A DNA stretch of 64,000 bases from Oscillospiraceae bacterium (lineage in GTDB: Bacteria; Bacillota; Clostridia; Oscillospirales; Ruminococcaceae): positions 57,403-121,402 of the forward strand of contig JAJQGJ010000014.1 in NCBI GenBank assembly GCA_021200565.1. The letters are read 5' to 3'. Shown piece by piece: positions 42,564 to 51,571 of the stretch. Under the pieces are notes generated by a model. That model was not told the origin of the DNA. It saw only the letters and a list, made by a program, of their open reading frames with translations, and did no database searches. The stretch's first letter is position 1, and every line of letters starts with the position of its first letter. The translations under genes and the position numbers were made by a program.

Positions 42564-42968
42564 TTATTTTTCCGGGAATTTTTTTGCGGGAAGCGTATTT
42601 TTGAGCCTTTTCCGAACGGATCCAGCTGCTTTTCTGAGAAAATTTACCGCCGCTCTGAATATCCACGAGATAATTCTCCCGAGAGTGGAAAGATAGATTC
42701 CGAATCCAAGAGCCATCCCAGCAAGAACATATAGCCGAAGCTGCCCCTCCAGCATCTCAACCGAGAACGAGAAGAAAACCAGTCCGAAGAAAAGCGTGAA
42801 GAAGAAATCTTCGATGAAAACAGCTATTTCATTGTGAGGAATCGTGATTCTGAGAATCCTCAGAATGTCAAAAGCAGCACCCAAAACCGCTCCGACAACC
42901 GCCGCCAGCCCAAGCATCCTGAACTCTCCTATGACACCAGTGAATGAACCGGGGTTGAAATCAATCAT
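42564..42968 (-). CDS. yabQ: Spore cortex biosynthesis protein YabQ
   Basis: 134 residues from ATG 42968, behind GAGAGGAGG. Three or four membrane helices (for example MLGLAAVVGAVLGAAFDILR and FFFTLFFGLVFFSFSVEML) are followed by a basic tail, fitting YabQ, a membrane protein of the outer forespore membrane needed for cortex formation in Bacillus. The sequence family is weakly conserved, so position next to yabP and divIC is an important part of the call. Confidence 0.85.
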   Translation of the reverse strand: MIDFNPGSFTGVIGEFRMLGLAAVVGAVLGAAFDILRILRITIPHNEIAVFIEDFFFTLFFGLVFFSFSVEMLEGQLRLYVLAGMALGFGIYLSTLGRIISWIFRAAVNFLRKAAGSVRKRLKNTLPAKKFPEK

Positions 42969-42999
42969 GTAATGCCTCCTCTCGATTACGGCGTCACTT

Positions 43000-43068
43000 G
43001 TAGGGGCGGATATTATCCGCCCGAAACAAGGCATCCGCAAACAGCGGGCGGATAATATCCGCCCCTAC
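43000..43068. repeat. Paired palindromic repeat, family A
   Basis: Copy 1 at 43000-43023 (GTAGGGGCGGATATTATCCG onward) and copy 2 in reverse orientation at 43046-43068, 22 bases apart. They are placed between yabP and yabQ, inside what should be an operon. Confidence 0.85.
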
Positions 43069-43097
43069 TTTTGCAATCTGTTACAAAATAAAAATCT

Positions 43098-43149
43098 GGC
43101 TCCCCAACGCCTTGGGGAGCTGGCTGCGCCGCAGGTGCAGACTGAGGGG
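43098..43149. repeat. Single palindromic repeat, family B
   Basis: GGCTCCCCAACGCCTTGGGG and a second hairpin CTGCGCCGCAGGTGCAG, ending ACTGAGGGG. Its end touches the yabP stop codon (43150-43152), suggesting insertion right at the gene's 3' end. Confidence 0.8.
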
Positions 43150-43428
43150 CTACCTTGTTATCTTCTTCCACAAAGTCGGCTTCTTGGTTCTGTCCCTGTC
43201 GCCGTAAATAATCGACTTCACTTCTCCTGACATTTCTAAATCCCCTGTTTCAAGACTTATCTCGTCCACATGGAGACTCTTTCCCCTTATCACCAATTCT
43301 CCCTGCGACGTATAGAGCGAAACCTCGCTGTCATCAAAGCTCTCAACATCCGTAACCCCCGAAAGCGAAAGCTTATTCCTGTCCTCAAGTATCAGATTGT
43401 GCTTCCTGAGCGGTGCATCTGCATTCAT
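43150..43428 (-). CDS. yabP: Sporulation protein YabP
   Basis: 92 residues with AGGAGG before the ATG. The HNLILEDRNKLSLSGVTDVE start and the YTSQGELVIRGKSLHVDEIS strand pair are typical of the YabP/YqfC family, and LETGDLEMSGEVKSIIYGD closes the domain. In Bacillus YabP is a mother-cell protein needed for the spore cortex. Upstream yabN/yabO are absent here; a solute-binding protein gene precedes it instead. A stem-loop terminator of that gene separates them. Confidence 0.9.
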   Translation of the reverse strand: MNADAPLRKHNLILEDRNKLSLSGVTDVESFDDSEVSLYTSQGELVIRGKSLHVDEISLETGDLEMSGEVKSIIYGDRDRTKKPTLWKKITR

Positions 43429-43470
43429 ACCAGTTCCTCCTGAAAAAATCGCTGGTATAGCATATGCAAA

Positions 43471-43496
43471 AGTCCGCCCTCTAATGAGAGCGGACT
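43471..43496 (-). terminator. Terminator after the solute-binding protein gene
   Basis: AGTCCGC/GCGGACT outer stem with CTCT/AGAG inside (43471-43496), followed on the minus strand by TTTTGC. It separates the solute-binding protein gene from yabP. Confidence 0.75.
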
Positions 43497-43532
43497 CCTG
43501 AAAAACTTATTTATTGGCTACCCGAAATACAA

Positions 43533-44966
43533 TTATTCTACTTCAATCTCGCCGGTGAACATTGCGTTGAGCTCATCGACATAGTAGGCAATTCTCTCGG
43601 AGTAGGTCTCCTTGAGCTGTGCCCAGGTTGAAGGATTGTTGCCGAGGGTTCCGCCGGTCAGGTTGCCGACAGCGTCCTTAAGAGCGGTCTGGCATCCGGA
43701 TGTGAAGTTGACGATCTGGTAGTTGTTGACGAGAGTATAGGTCTCATCGAGCATGTCGAGCATTTCGTCAGTCCACATGTAGATTTCCTTGAGCTGCTTG
43801 GTGTCGATGTCGATAACTGTCGGGTCGATAACCTTGAATCTCTCGCAGGCGGAGAGGAGATAAACTGCCTCAGGATTCTGAGCACCCTGGATGATGTGGT
43901 ATCCTACAGGCTGAGCAGCCAAGTAGTAGTTGCCGTCGCCGTCATCGTCACGAGGCATCGGGCAGAACATGACTTCGCCCTCGGTGATGTCGCCCCAGAC
44001 AGAGCTGATGTTCTCAACGGTGTCGGTGAAGCCCCACTTCTCTACAGGATAGAAGAGTGTCAGACCTTCCTTGACGCCGGCACCAACTGTGTTGGAGTTA
44101 CGGCACTGATAGGAATTGTTCCATCTCGGATATACGCAGTCGTTCTTGTTGAGATCATAGATTAAGGACTCAGCCTCTTCAAGAAGCGGGTTGTCGATGT
44201 CGGAAACGAAGACGCCGTCTTCAAGAGCGATAACCGTTACACCGGTTGAGTCGATGATTGCCTGTTCCCAGTACCAGCCGTCAAGAGCATATCTGTCCTC
44301 GTCGGGATCTGTGAAGTCTACGCACATCTCATAGAAGACATCCCATGTCCACTCGTCGTTATAGTAGAGCTCGGCAGGATCGTCATAGCCCCATTCCTCG
44401 ATGACTCTTCTGTTGTAGGCGATAACAGTGGTTGCCTTGATGTCGGTGACGATGGCATAGTTCTGTCCGCCGATTGAGAAGTAGTTAGCTGCGAAGTCTG
44501 CGGTTCCTGCCCAAAGGGGATCAGTGTAGTCAATGTAGTCATCAACAGGAACGAAGATGCCCTTGATGCAGTAGTAGGGGAATGTGGATACAGAGCAAGT
44601 GGTGAAGTCAGGTGAGTTGGAGGACAAAACGAGGTTAGCAAGATCGTCGAAACGATTTTCATATGTACACTCGATCCACTCAACCTCTCCGCCATACTTG
44701 TTGACGAAGGTCCAATAACCGGTATTGATGACTTCGTCCTCAGAATAGTTGTGGAAGTCGTCAGTCCACTTGTGGAACTTGATGGTTGTGTTGGTTCCCT
44801 CAACTGTTTCAGCGTCGGGAAGCGAGATGCCCGCCGCAGCGAGAATAGCTGTGGAATCCTCGGTCGAAAGGGTGAGCTGAACGATCTGACGCTTGGAGCT
44901 TCCGCATCCAACCAGAGCGACTATCATCAGCGCAACCATTAAGATCGCAATCAGTCTTTTAGCCAT
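43533..44966 (-). CDS. Extracellular solute-binding lipoprotein (family 1-like)
   Basis: 477 residues. The signal peptide has lipobox LVGC. The mature protein shows the two-lobe binding-protein pattern: TTIKFHKWTDDF, RFDDLANLVLSSNSPDFTT for the first lobe, IVTDIKATTVIAYNRRVIEE at the crossover, and Trp/Tyr-rich segments (DGWYWEQAIIDSTG) typical of carbohydrate binders. No permease or ATPase genes are next to it, so it is an orphan that may pair with a transporter encoded elsewhere or act as a surface receptor. A short 5' region with TATAAT lies upstream. Confidence 0.88.
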   Translation of the reverse strand: MAKRLIAILMVALMIVALVGCGSSKRQIVQLTLSTEDSTAILAAAGISLPDAETVEGTNTTIKFHKWTDDFHNYSEDEVINTGYWTFVNKYGGEVEWIECTYENRFDDLANLVLSSNSPDFTTCSVSTFPYYCIKGIFVPVDDYIDYTDPLWAGTADFAANYFSIGGQNYAIVTDIKATTVIAYNRRVIEEWGYDDPAELYYNDEWTWDVFYEMCVDFTDPDEDRYALDGWYWEQAIIDSTGVTVIALEDGVFVSDIDNPLLEEAESLIYDLNKNDCVYPRWNNSYQCRNSNTVGAGVKEGLTLFYPVEKWGFTDTVENISSVWGDITEGEVMFCPMPRDDDGDGNYYLAAQPVGYHIIQGAQNPEAVYLLSACERFKVIDPTVIDIDTKQLKEIYMWTDEMLDMLDETYTLVNNYQIVNFTSGCQTALKDAVGNLTGGTLGNNPSTWAQLKETYSERIAYYVDELNAMFTGEIEVE

Positions 44967-45020
44967 AGTAAATGTTTCCTTTCAATAGTGGTGTGGATTT
45001 GCCACGGGTTTTACCCATTC

Positions 45021-45049
45021 ATTATAGCACATATCGTCTGAAAATGAAA
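45021..45049 (-). promoter_or_regulatory. Promoter of the solute-binding protein gene
   Basis: TATAAT (45026-45021) with TTTCAT 17 bases upstream (45049-45044) on the minus strand. The -10 is perfect, the -35 poor. Confidence 0.55.
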
Positions 45050-45150
45050 TGTGCAATTCGCCGAAATTCCATTGTGGATTTTGTGCAGTGTGCACAACTC
45101 GGCGAAATTTTTTGGACGTTATTATAATCCGGGCGGTCAGATATTGAGCG

Positions 45151-46815
45151 TCAATTTTTCTTAAGTCGATAAACTCTTACATATCCGGCTGAGATGGTCT
45201 GAACCGCCTCGCAGGTGTAGCGTGAGCTGATGCTGGAAAGGATGTCCGAATTGTAGCCGGACTTCTTGTAGGAGGCGGCAACGCTGTCGTAAACGCTTGA
45301 AGAGGAAAGCTTGATTCTTACGTATACATAGGTTGAGCCCTCGGACACTGCGCTCTTTGTCTCCGACTTGAGGATGCTTACAGCCTCGCTGAGGCTTGTT
45401 GCATAGCAGCCGTTGAGAATGAACCAGTCGTAGGTTGTGCTTGTGGCGGACGGAACTGAATAGAAGGTCATGTCATATACTTCAGCATGGGTCGCTTCCA
45501 TGAACGAGTCGGTCACGCAGAGATATGAATAATCCATGTAGGTCGGGTCGATAGAGGTGTCGTTACTCGGATCGCACCATGTCGGGTCGATGTTGTACCA
45601 GGAGCTGCCTATCTTGACCTTTACCCAGAGGTGCTTAGCGCTCGTTCCGACGCCCTCGCAGAAGACTACGTCAAAGCCTGCTCTTGTGAGGAGATAGAAG
45701 AGTCCCTTTGCATAGCCCTGGCAGTTTGCTCCGCCCTCGACAACAGAGCCATAGGCGGTGTTGCAGGTGGAAGAAGTGCCGTTGTAAGCACAGTTGAGAA
45801 CCAGCCATTCGGTGAGGTACTTGACCTTCTCATATTCGCTCATTGAGCTAGAAAGGTTAGAAATAACATTGTCGGCAACCTGTCTTATCTGGTTGACCAT
45901 CTTGTTGCCTTCGGCTTCGGTGTCGACGTTGTAGTTGATGGTGACCTTGCTCAAGTACCCGCCGCCGACGGATGCGCCGATGGATTCTACATAGCAATAT
46001 TCAACAGTCAGCATCGGGAGGATGAGGTTTGCAAAGTCAGAGGCTTCGTCCTCAGTGATGTAGCCGGTGACGTAGATGACCGATTCGTAATTCTGGATTC
46101 CCTCCATAATGAGGTCAAGAACGGTTACGAATCTGTCTTCCTTCATATAGCTGATGATCTTGTCCCAGCCGTTGTCGCTGACCCAGTCGCCGAAGGTGGT
46201 GGTTGTGCTGGTGCTGAGGTTCTTTCTCTCACTGCCGCTTGAGCTGGCGGAGCTTGAAGAGCCTGAGCTTGATGAGCTCGAACTTGAAGAAGAACCCGAT
46301 GAGCTTGAAGAGCTTGAAGAGCTTACCTCAACAGGATCGGAGGAAAGATAGGAGCTCGATACATAGCCGGTCTGACCCTTGAAGTCGGCCTGATACCATC
46401 CGGTTGAAGCACGACCTGTGACGGTTACCTCTGCTCCCTGAGCATAGGCGCCAAGCTTGTCATAGTCAACCGACGGACCGCTTCTTACGTTGACGGAATA
46501 TGTAGCGTACATTGTAGCGCTCATAGCCTCGACGGTGTATTCGCCTGAAGACGCTGCAGCGGTTGTCGCAGCAGTGGTTGCGGCGGTGGTGGTAGCCTCG
46601 GTTGTGGCTTCGGTGGTGGTTGTCGCCTCGGTGGTGGTGGCTTCTGTTGTAGTGGTAGCCTCGGTGGTTACTTCTGGGACCTCGGTAACCTCGGCGTCGC
46701 CGGAAACCAAGCCGTCAGAATTCGACTCGATGATTTCCTGACCGCAACCGGAAAGCATTGTCACTGCGAGAACCATAGCCACTATAAGCGACAGAAATCT
46801 CTTGAACTTGTTCAT
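45151..46815 (-). CDS. Transglutaminase-like lipoprotein with SH3 domain and Thr/Ser linkers
   Basis: 554 residues. Lipobox LSGC; a Thr/Glu/Ala linker (about 45-90, TTEATTTTEATTTEAT); a bacterial SH3 domain (~95-160, YSVNVRSGPSVDYDKLG); a polyserine linker (~165-200); then a transglutaminase-like domain. The catalytic Cys is in VVEGGANCQGYAKG, the His in AKHLWVKVKIG and the Asp in WYNIDPTW, so the triad is complete. Enzymes of this fold are mostly proteases or amidases on cell walls. A C-terminal 90-residue extra domain is shared with the next gene. The two are tandem paralogues with 100 bases between. Confidence 0.9.
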   Translation of the reverse strand: MNKFKRFLSLIVAMVLAVTMLSGCGQEIIESNSDGLVSGDAEVTEVPEVTTEATTTTEATTTEATTTTEATTEATTTAATTAATTAAASSGEYTVEAMSATMYATYSVNVRSGPSVDYDKLGAYAQGAEVTVTGRASTGWYQADFKGQTGYVSSSYLSSDPVEVSSSSSSSSSGSSSSSSSSSSGSSSSASSSGSERKNLSTSTTTTFGDWVSDNGWDKIISYMKEDRFVTVLDLIMEGIQNYESVIYVTGYITEDEASDFANLILPMLTVEYCYVESIGASVGGGYLSKVTINYNVDTEAEGNKMVNQIRQVADNVISNLSSSMSEYEKVKYLTEWLVLNCAYNGTSSTCNTAYGSVVEGGANCQGYAKGLFYLLTRAGFDVVFCEGVGTSAKHLWVKVKIGSSWYNIDPTWCDPSNDTSIDPTYMDYSYLCVTDSFMEATHAEVYDMTFYSVPSATSTTYDWFILNGCYATSLSEAVSILKSETKSAVSEGSTYVYVRIKLSSSSVYDSVAASYKKSGYNSDILSSISSRYTCEAVQTISAGYVRVYRLKKN

Positions 46816-46915
46816 TTTCTTTCCTCCGTTAATGGGTTTTGTAGTTTTTGTATTCAGATAGGACGGTCAGCGTTATTTTGCTTCAAGACCGCCTTAACTT
46901 TCGCTGATGGTTTCC

Positions 46916-48229
46916 TTACTCCGGCTCTTTCAGAGTAATAGTCAGAATTCCGAGCTCGTCGTTGAAGGTTCTTGACCAGGAATCGGTGCGGTAGCTGGTT
47001 CCGGCAGCTGAATTGCCAGCCTCGATAATTTCAGCAATCTGTCCGGCATCTCTCAAGGTCTCGTAAATCTCTCTCATTGCGTCGGAGCTTTCAAACTTGA
47101 TATAGAGGCATCTTCTCTCCGAGTCGATGGTGCTCTTAGCCTGCTCAAGGAGAATGTCATAAGCCTCGTCGGTGGTGGTTGCATAATAGCCCATGACGTT
47201 GAAGAAGTTCAAGTCCATAGAGTCGGCATATGGGGTTTCATAGTAGTTGCTCTCATGCTTTGCGACGTGATCCTTGAGAATCTCCTCATCGCTTATGAGG
47301 AAGTAGCAGTATCCAACGAAATACAGGTCGGATATATCAGACGGGTCGTCCCATGTCGGGTCGATGATATACCAGTGACCGTCCTCACACATGACGTAGT
47401 TCCACTTGTGGGTGACGCTCTCATCGCTTCCGATACCGGTTACAAACATCGTCTCAAAGCCGGCTCTTGCAAGCAAAAGATGCATGGCGTCAGCATAGCC
47501 CTGGCAGGTGGCGTAGCCCTCGACGAGCGCTCCGTAAGCGGAGAACGGGCTTGTTCCGGCGGTGTCGCTGTAGTCGCAGTTGAGAATGAGGTAGTCGTGA
47601 AGATACTTGAGGGTTTCAAACTCCGAGCTGCCCACAGGGATTGACGAAACAATCTCCTGAAGCCTGTTCTCAAGAGCGGTCATGATGGGCTCGATGTCCG
47701 ACTCATAATCGATTCCTCTGTAGTTAATTGTGACTCCGACAACCGTTCCGTCCTCATTGACCGAAGCTGTGAACGATGTACCAATCCAAGTGTAGAACAT
47801 GCAGCAGTTGGAGACGAGCGTCAGAAGATCCTGCTTCTCATCGTTCGAGAAGCCGACGGAAAGCGGGCAATAGACGCTTCCGGCTCTTATGGCGTTCATG
47901 ATCTCGCCAAGACTGATCTTATAGTTCTCGTCAAGCCTTTCCCAGACATATTCGATTCCGTTCTCTTCGATGAAGGAATAGTCGAAGTCATAGCTCCAGT
48001 TTGCGATTATGGATGCCATTGCTGAATTGCTGGTGCTGGTGCCGGTGGTATCGGTGTTGTCGGTACTGTCGGCGTTGCTGTCTGAATCTGCGCCGGTGAC
48101 TGCGGTGCCGCTATCATCGGTAGCGGATGTTGTGGCTGCCGGCTCTTCATCGATTGTCTGACCGCATCCTGCGAATACAGTCATCATCATCGTGAATGCC
48201 AACAGAAGGCATAAAATTTTTTTACTCAT
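46916..48229 (-). CDS. Transglutaminase-like lipoprotein
   Basis: 437 residues from ATG 48229 (AAAGGAG). Lipobox FAGC, then a Ser/Thr/Asp-rich linker (~25-65). The transglutaminase-like domain has its Cys in VEGYATCQGYADAM, His in VTHKWNYVMCEDGHWY and Asp in IIDPTWDDPSD. The C-terminal part (FNVMGYYATTTDEAYDILLE) matches the same region of the next gene (FILNGCYATSLSEAVSILKS), showing duplication. Unlike its neighbour it has no SH3 domain. A consensus promoter lies upstream. Confidence 0.9.
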   Translation of the reverse strand: MSKKILCLLLAFTMMMTVFAGCGQTIDEEPAATTSATDDSGTAVTGADSDSNADSTDNTDTTGTSTSNSAMASIIANWSYDFDYSFIEENGIEYVWERLDENYKISLGEIMNAIRAGSVYCPLSVGFSNDEKQDLLTLVSNCCMFYTWIGTSFTASVNEDGTVVGVTINYRGIDYESDIEPIMTALENRLQEIVSSIPVGSSEFETLKYLHDYLILNCDYSDTAGTSPFSAYGALVEGYATCQGYADAMHLLLARAGFETMFVTGIGSDESVTHKWNYVMCEDGHWYIIDPTWDDPSDISDLYFVGYCYFLISDEEILKDHVAKHESNYYETPYADSMDLNFFNVMGYYATTTDEAYDILLEQAKSTIDSERRCLYIKFESSDAMREIYETLRDAGQIAEIIEAGNSAAGTSYRTDSWSRTFNDELGILTITLKEPE

Positions 48230-48273
48230 GTCTAATCTCCTTTTTCTTTGCAACAGCGAAAGTTGCTCCTATT

Positions 48274-48302
48274 ATAATAACGTTTATTTTGCCCGATGTC
48301 AA
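48274..48302 (-). promoter_or_regulatory. Promoter of the transglutaminase-like pair
   Basis: Minus-strand TTGACA (48302-48297), 17-base spacer and TATTAT (48279-48274), 44 bases before the ATG at 48229. Confidence 0.82.
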
Positions 48303-48324
48303 CCTAAATCGGAATCTTTACAAT

Positions 48325-49218
48325 TTATTCACTTTTCGCAAGGCTTTCTGTGCAGACTGAAATCAGGCTCGAAAGCGATGCTGTCGGTCTCGAAAATTCA
48401 CTCAGATCTAAATATATTACTTCTGCGTCAAGGTCTTCTAAATCCTCGTCCACAAGCGCTTCATCTGCGAAAATGACGTCTATTTCAAGCTCTTCAAGCT
48501 CTTCATAGCTGATTATCATGAGCTCTTCATCCTCAGTCTCAAGAAGATTCGTCCCGAAAACAGAAAGCATGTCGGAAGCTATGTCGTTTCCGGCGGAAGC
48601 GGTGTAGCCGCCGTCGAGACCATAATAGAGGATGACGAAGCTGACATTGATTCCAGCATCCTGAGCCGAAAGCATGGTGTCGTCAATTCCGCTGAGAGCC
48701 TCGAGTGCCACAGCCTCAGAATCGACAGAGCCATAGAAAATCATTGCAAGCTCGATATACTCCTCGCAAAGATATGAGAAGCTTGTCGGGAGCTCGAGAT
48801 ATAAAACTCTCACGCCCGCCTGGTCGAGCCTGACTTGGTCGGTTGAAGCTATCGGCGACTGGGTTATGAGAAGCTCCGGGCTCAGTTCGATTATAGCCTC
48901 AATGTCCGGATTAGCCGGGCTTCCGACAGTCGGGAGGCTGTTGTAGTTCTGACAATAGTCGCTGACGGCAATGAGCTTCTCCGAAAGCCCCAGCTCATAC
49001 ATAATCTCAGTCAGAGCAGGAGACAAAGAAATAACCGTCTCAGGAGCCGCATCAAACGTCTCGGTTCCAAAGCTGACCGGATAAGCCGCCTTGACCGGCG
49101 CCTCATCGATAACAGCATCCTCAGTCACAACCACTTCAGGAGTGATGTCGCTGCAGGCAGTGAGACTGAGCAGGAGGAGTATTGATAGAATTATTGATAG
49201 TGTGCGTTTTAGGTTCAT
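48325..49218 (-). CDS. BtuF/FhuD-type substrate-binding lipoprotein
   Basis: 297 residues from ATG 49218 behind GAGGA. Lipobox LTAC. The helical-backbone binding protein fold of cobalamin, siderophore and metal importers is indicated by VISLSPALTEIMYELGLSEK, YCQNYNSLPTVGSPANPDIE and ELSPELLITQSPIA. No permease or ATPase is next to it, and the C-terminal lobe is very acidic (EELEELEIDVIFADEALVDE). The ligand is unknown; corrinoid, heme or iron chelates are all possible. It follows tsaD by 37 bases on the same strand. Confidence 0.87.
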   Translation of the reverse strand: MNLKRTLSIILSILLLLSLTACSDITPEVVVTEDAVIDEAPVKAAYPVSFGTETFDAAPETVISLSPALTEIMYELGLSEKLIAVSDYCQNYNSLPTVGSPANPDIEAIIELSPELLITQSPIASTDQVRLDQAGVRVLYLELPTSFSYLCEEYIELAMIFYGSVDSEAVALEALSGIDDTMLSAQDAGINVSFVILYYGLDGGYTASAGNDIASDMLSVFGTNLLETEDEELMIISYEELEELEIDVIFADEALVDEDLEDLDAEVIYLDLSEFSRPTASLSSLISVCTESLAKSE

Positions 49219-49255
49219 AGTAATCCTCATTTTGTAGGGGCTGCGTTCTCCGAAA

Positions 49256-50311
49256 TCATGGCTCCCCCTCTGGGGGAGCTGTCGCCGCAGGCGACTGAGA
49301 GGGTACATAATCAATCGGGAGTGTTGCCAATGCATTCAGATCCGCTCCTGCTGTCTTTCCTGCCTTGAAATCAAAGTATCCCTGCGAGCCGATCATTGCT
49401 CCATTATCGCCGCAGTATGTGAATTTCGGCATGTAGAGCTCATACCCACGCTTCTTGCATTCAAGGGCAATCTTATCCCTGACACCCGTGTTGGCGGAAA
49501 CGCCTCCGGCGACGGCTATCTTTTTGTATCCAAGATTCTCAGCTGCAAGCATCAGCTTCTCGGCAAGTATATCAGAAACCGTCTTCTGGAACGAAGCCGC
49601 AAGGTCGTTTACATCTAAGCTTTCGCCACGCTGCTCAGCGTTGTGCCAGAGATTTATTACTGCAGTCTTCAGCCCTGAGAACGAGTAGTCATACTCGCAG
49701 CCCGAAAGCTTCGGGTGCGGGAGCCTGAAGGCGTTTTTGTTGCCAAGCTTCGCTGCATTATCAATCTCTTTTCCTCCGGAATAAGGGAAACCAAGGGTTC
49801 TTGCCACCTTATCAAAGCACTCACCTGCCGCATCGTCACGGGTTCTGCCAATGACGTGGAACTCGGTGTGGGTCTTGACCTCGATTATGTGCGAATGCCC
49901 GCCGCTGATTACAAGGCACAAATACGGCGGCTCGAGCTCGGGATGCGAGATGTAGTTCGCTGCTATGTGCCCGGCAAGGTGGTGAACAGGAACAAGCGGC
50001 TTTCCGGTTGCGAATGACAGCCCCTTGGCATAGCTCACGCCGACCAATAGCGCACCGATAAGCCCGGGAGCATAGGTTACGGCTACGGCGTCTATGTCAT
50101 CCATTGTGACGTTTGCCGACTCAAGAGCCTCGCTCACAACTCCGCAGATGTTTTCAGCATGCCTGCGGGAGGCTATCTCCGGGACAACTCCGCCATAAAG
50201 CTTATGCTCGTCGATCTGTGAAGCGACGACGTTCGAAAGAACCGTCACACCGTTTTCGACAACCGCTGCGGCAGTCTCGTCGCAGGAGCTTTCTATTCCT
50301 AATATCTTCAT
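49256..50311 (-). CDS. tsaD: tRNA N6-adenosine threonylcarbamoyltransferase TsaD
   Basis: 351 residues from ATG 50311; makes the universal t6A37 modification with TsaB/E/C. ILGIESSCDETAAAVVENG, the metal-binding histidines in HHLAGHIAANYISHPELEPP, and ISGGHSHIIEV are present, as are KLSGCEYDYSFSGLKTAVI and SANTGVRDKI. The C-terminus is odd: after LATLPIDYV the last 15 residues (PSQSPAATAPPEGEP) and the stop are encoded by a family B palindromic repeat (49260-49303). The start is next to the rimI stop (one base apart). Confidence 0.98.
   Translation of the reverse strand: MKILGIESSCDETAAAVVENGVTVLSNVVASQIDEHKLYGGVVPEIASRRHAENICGVVSEALESANVTMDDIDAVAVTYAPGLIGALLVGVSYAKGLSFATGKPLVPVHHLAGHIAANYISHPELEPPYLCLVISGGHSHIIEVKTHTEFHVIGRTRDDAAGECFDKVARTLGFPYSGGKEIDNAAKLGNKNAFRLPHPKLSGCEYDYSFSGLKTAVINLWHNAEQRGESLDVNDLAASFQKTVSDILAEKLMLAAENLGYKKIAVAGGVSANTGVRDKIALECKKRGYELYMPKFTYCGDNGAMIGSQGYFDFKAGKTAGADLNALATLPIDYVPSQSPAATAPPEGEP
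49260..49303. repeat. Palindromic repeat, family B, inside the tsaD 3' end
   Basis: GGCTCCCCCTCTGGGGGAGC followed by TGTCGCCGCAGGCGACTGAGA and GGG, almost the same as the copy at 39668-39711. The repeat is read as the last codons of tsaD. Confidence 0.85.
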
Positions 50312-50312
50312 T

Positions 50313-50732
50313 TCAGTCATTCCTCATTAATATTGCATTTTCGGTTGGATTTTCATAATAGCCGTTTCTCTCGGCATACCGGGTGAAGCCGAGCTTTTTA
50401 TAAAGGCAGATTGCCGGAAGATTTGACTTTCTCACCTCAAGGTATACGGTTTTATCATCGTCAAAGGCTTCTTTCATGAGCGCAGTTGCAATGCCATTGC
50501 CACGCCAGTCAGCCCTGACAGCCAAACTGTCGAGATACTGCTCATCAAGAACCGTAGTCCCGGCAACATATCCGACAACCTCTGCTTCCTCCTCGGCGAC
50601 AAGCGATATAAATCCCTCTCGCCCAAGGCGATATGAAAAGCTCTCCTCACTCCAGGCTTCGGCGGTGAAGCACTCCTTTTCAATCTCACAGACAGCCGGA
50701 ATATCGCTTTCGGTCATCTCCCGGATAGTCAC
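50313..50732 (-). CDS. rimI: Ribosomal-protein-alanine N-acetyltransferase-like GNAT (RimI)
   Basis: 139 residues starting at GTG 50732. The acetyl-CoA loop is SLAVRADWRGNGIATALMKE, followed by VYLEVRKSNLPAICLYKKLG and a typical end FTRYAERNGYYENPTENAIL. In E. coli RimI acetylates S18; clustering with tsaD is nearly universal in Firmicutes. The GTG overlaps the rsmI stop by four bases (GTGA), so translation is coupled. Confidence 0.95.
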   Translation of the reverse strand: MTIREMTESDIPAVCEIEKECFTAEAWSEESFSYRLGREGFISLVAEEEAEVVGYVAGTTVLDEQYLDSLAVRADWRGNGIATALMKEAFDDDKTVYLEVRKSNLPAICLYKKLGFTRYAERNGYYENPTENAILMRND

Positions 50733-51571
50733 CTTCCATCCTCCCTTTCGCTAAGAAGCATGGTGTAGAGCTCAGCCTTCGAAAAAGGCGTTGTCTTGGC
50801 AATCTCACGGCAGGCGTCTGCTCCCCGCATGCCTTTTCTGACAAGCTCTTTCACTTTTTCCAAGGCATCCTCTTTGGTGATCGTTTCCGGAATCTCTTTT
50901 AGTCCCTCCACTATCAGCACATATTCGCCTCTTGGCTTTCTGTCATCGTCGTTATAGAGGTTCTGGGCTTCGGAAAGGGTTGTCCGGATAATTTCTTCAT
51001 GGATTTTCGTCAGCTCACGGCAGAGGGTTATCTTGCGGTTGCCGAAAAACTTATATAAATCTCCGAGCGTTTCCCTGAGCTTGTGTGGAGCTTCATAGAA
51101 TATAAGCGTCCTTGTTTCGAGAGCACAGGCTGAAAAGAGCTCGTTACGGGAGCGCTTCGCAACGCTCGGGAAGCCTTCAAAAGCAAATCTTGAGGTGTCG
51201 AGCCCGCTCACAGCGAGTGCCGAAATAAGGGCAGTCGGTCCGGGAATAACAGTCACAGGGACATTATTCTCAGCGCACAGCCTGACCAGGTCTTCTCCCG
51301 GGTCGGAGATGCAGGGCATTCCGGCATCGGTCACAACGGCGCAGCTTTCTCCGTCAAGAATGCGTTTTATGATGCTTTCGCCGGAATACTTGTGGTTGTG
51401 CTCGTGATAGCTCACCATCGGCTTTTTGATGTCAAGGTAGCTAAGAAGCTTTGCCGAAACTCTCGTATCCTCAGCAGCTACAAAATCGACACTCCTGAGC
51501 ACCTCAACAGCCCGGTATGTTATGTCGCCTAAATTTCCAATAGGCGTTCCGACAACAAAAAGCTCTGACAT
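50729..51571 (-). CDS. rsmI: 16S rRNA (cytidine-1402-2'-O)-methyltransferase RsmI
   Basis: 280 residues; methylates the 2'-OH of C1402 in the decoding centre. FVVGTPIGNLGDITYRAVEV, VAAEDTRVSAKLLSYL and the SAM site VVTDAGMPCISDPGEDLVRL identify the tetrapyrrole-methylase-like fold. The C-terminal helices (KELVRKGMRGADACREIAKT) are also present. One-base overlap with trmN6 upstream and four with rimI downstream. Confidence 0.98.
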   Translation of the reverse strand: MSELFVVGTPIGNLGDITYRAVEVLRSVDFVAAEDTRVSAKLLSYLDIKKPMVSYHEHNHKYSGESIIKRILDGESCAVVTDAGMPCISDPGEDLVRLCAENNVPVTVIPGPTALISALAVSGLDTSRFAFEGFPSVAKRSRNELFSACALETRTLIFYEAPHKLRETLGDLYKFFGNRKITLCRELTKIHEEIIRTTLSEAQNLYNDDDRKPRGEYVLIVEGLKEIPETITKEDALEKVKELVRKGMRGADACREIAKTTPFSKAELYTMLLSEREDGR

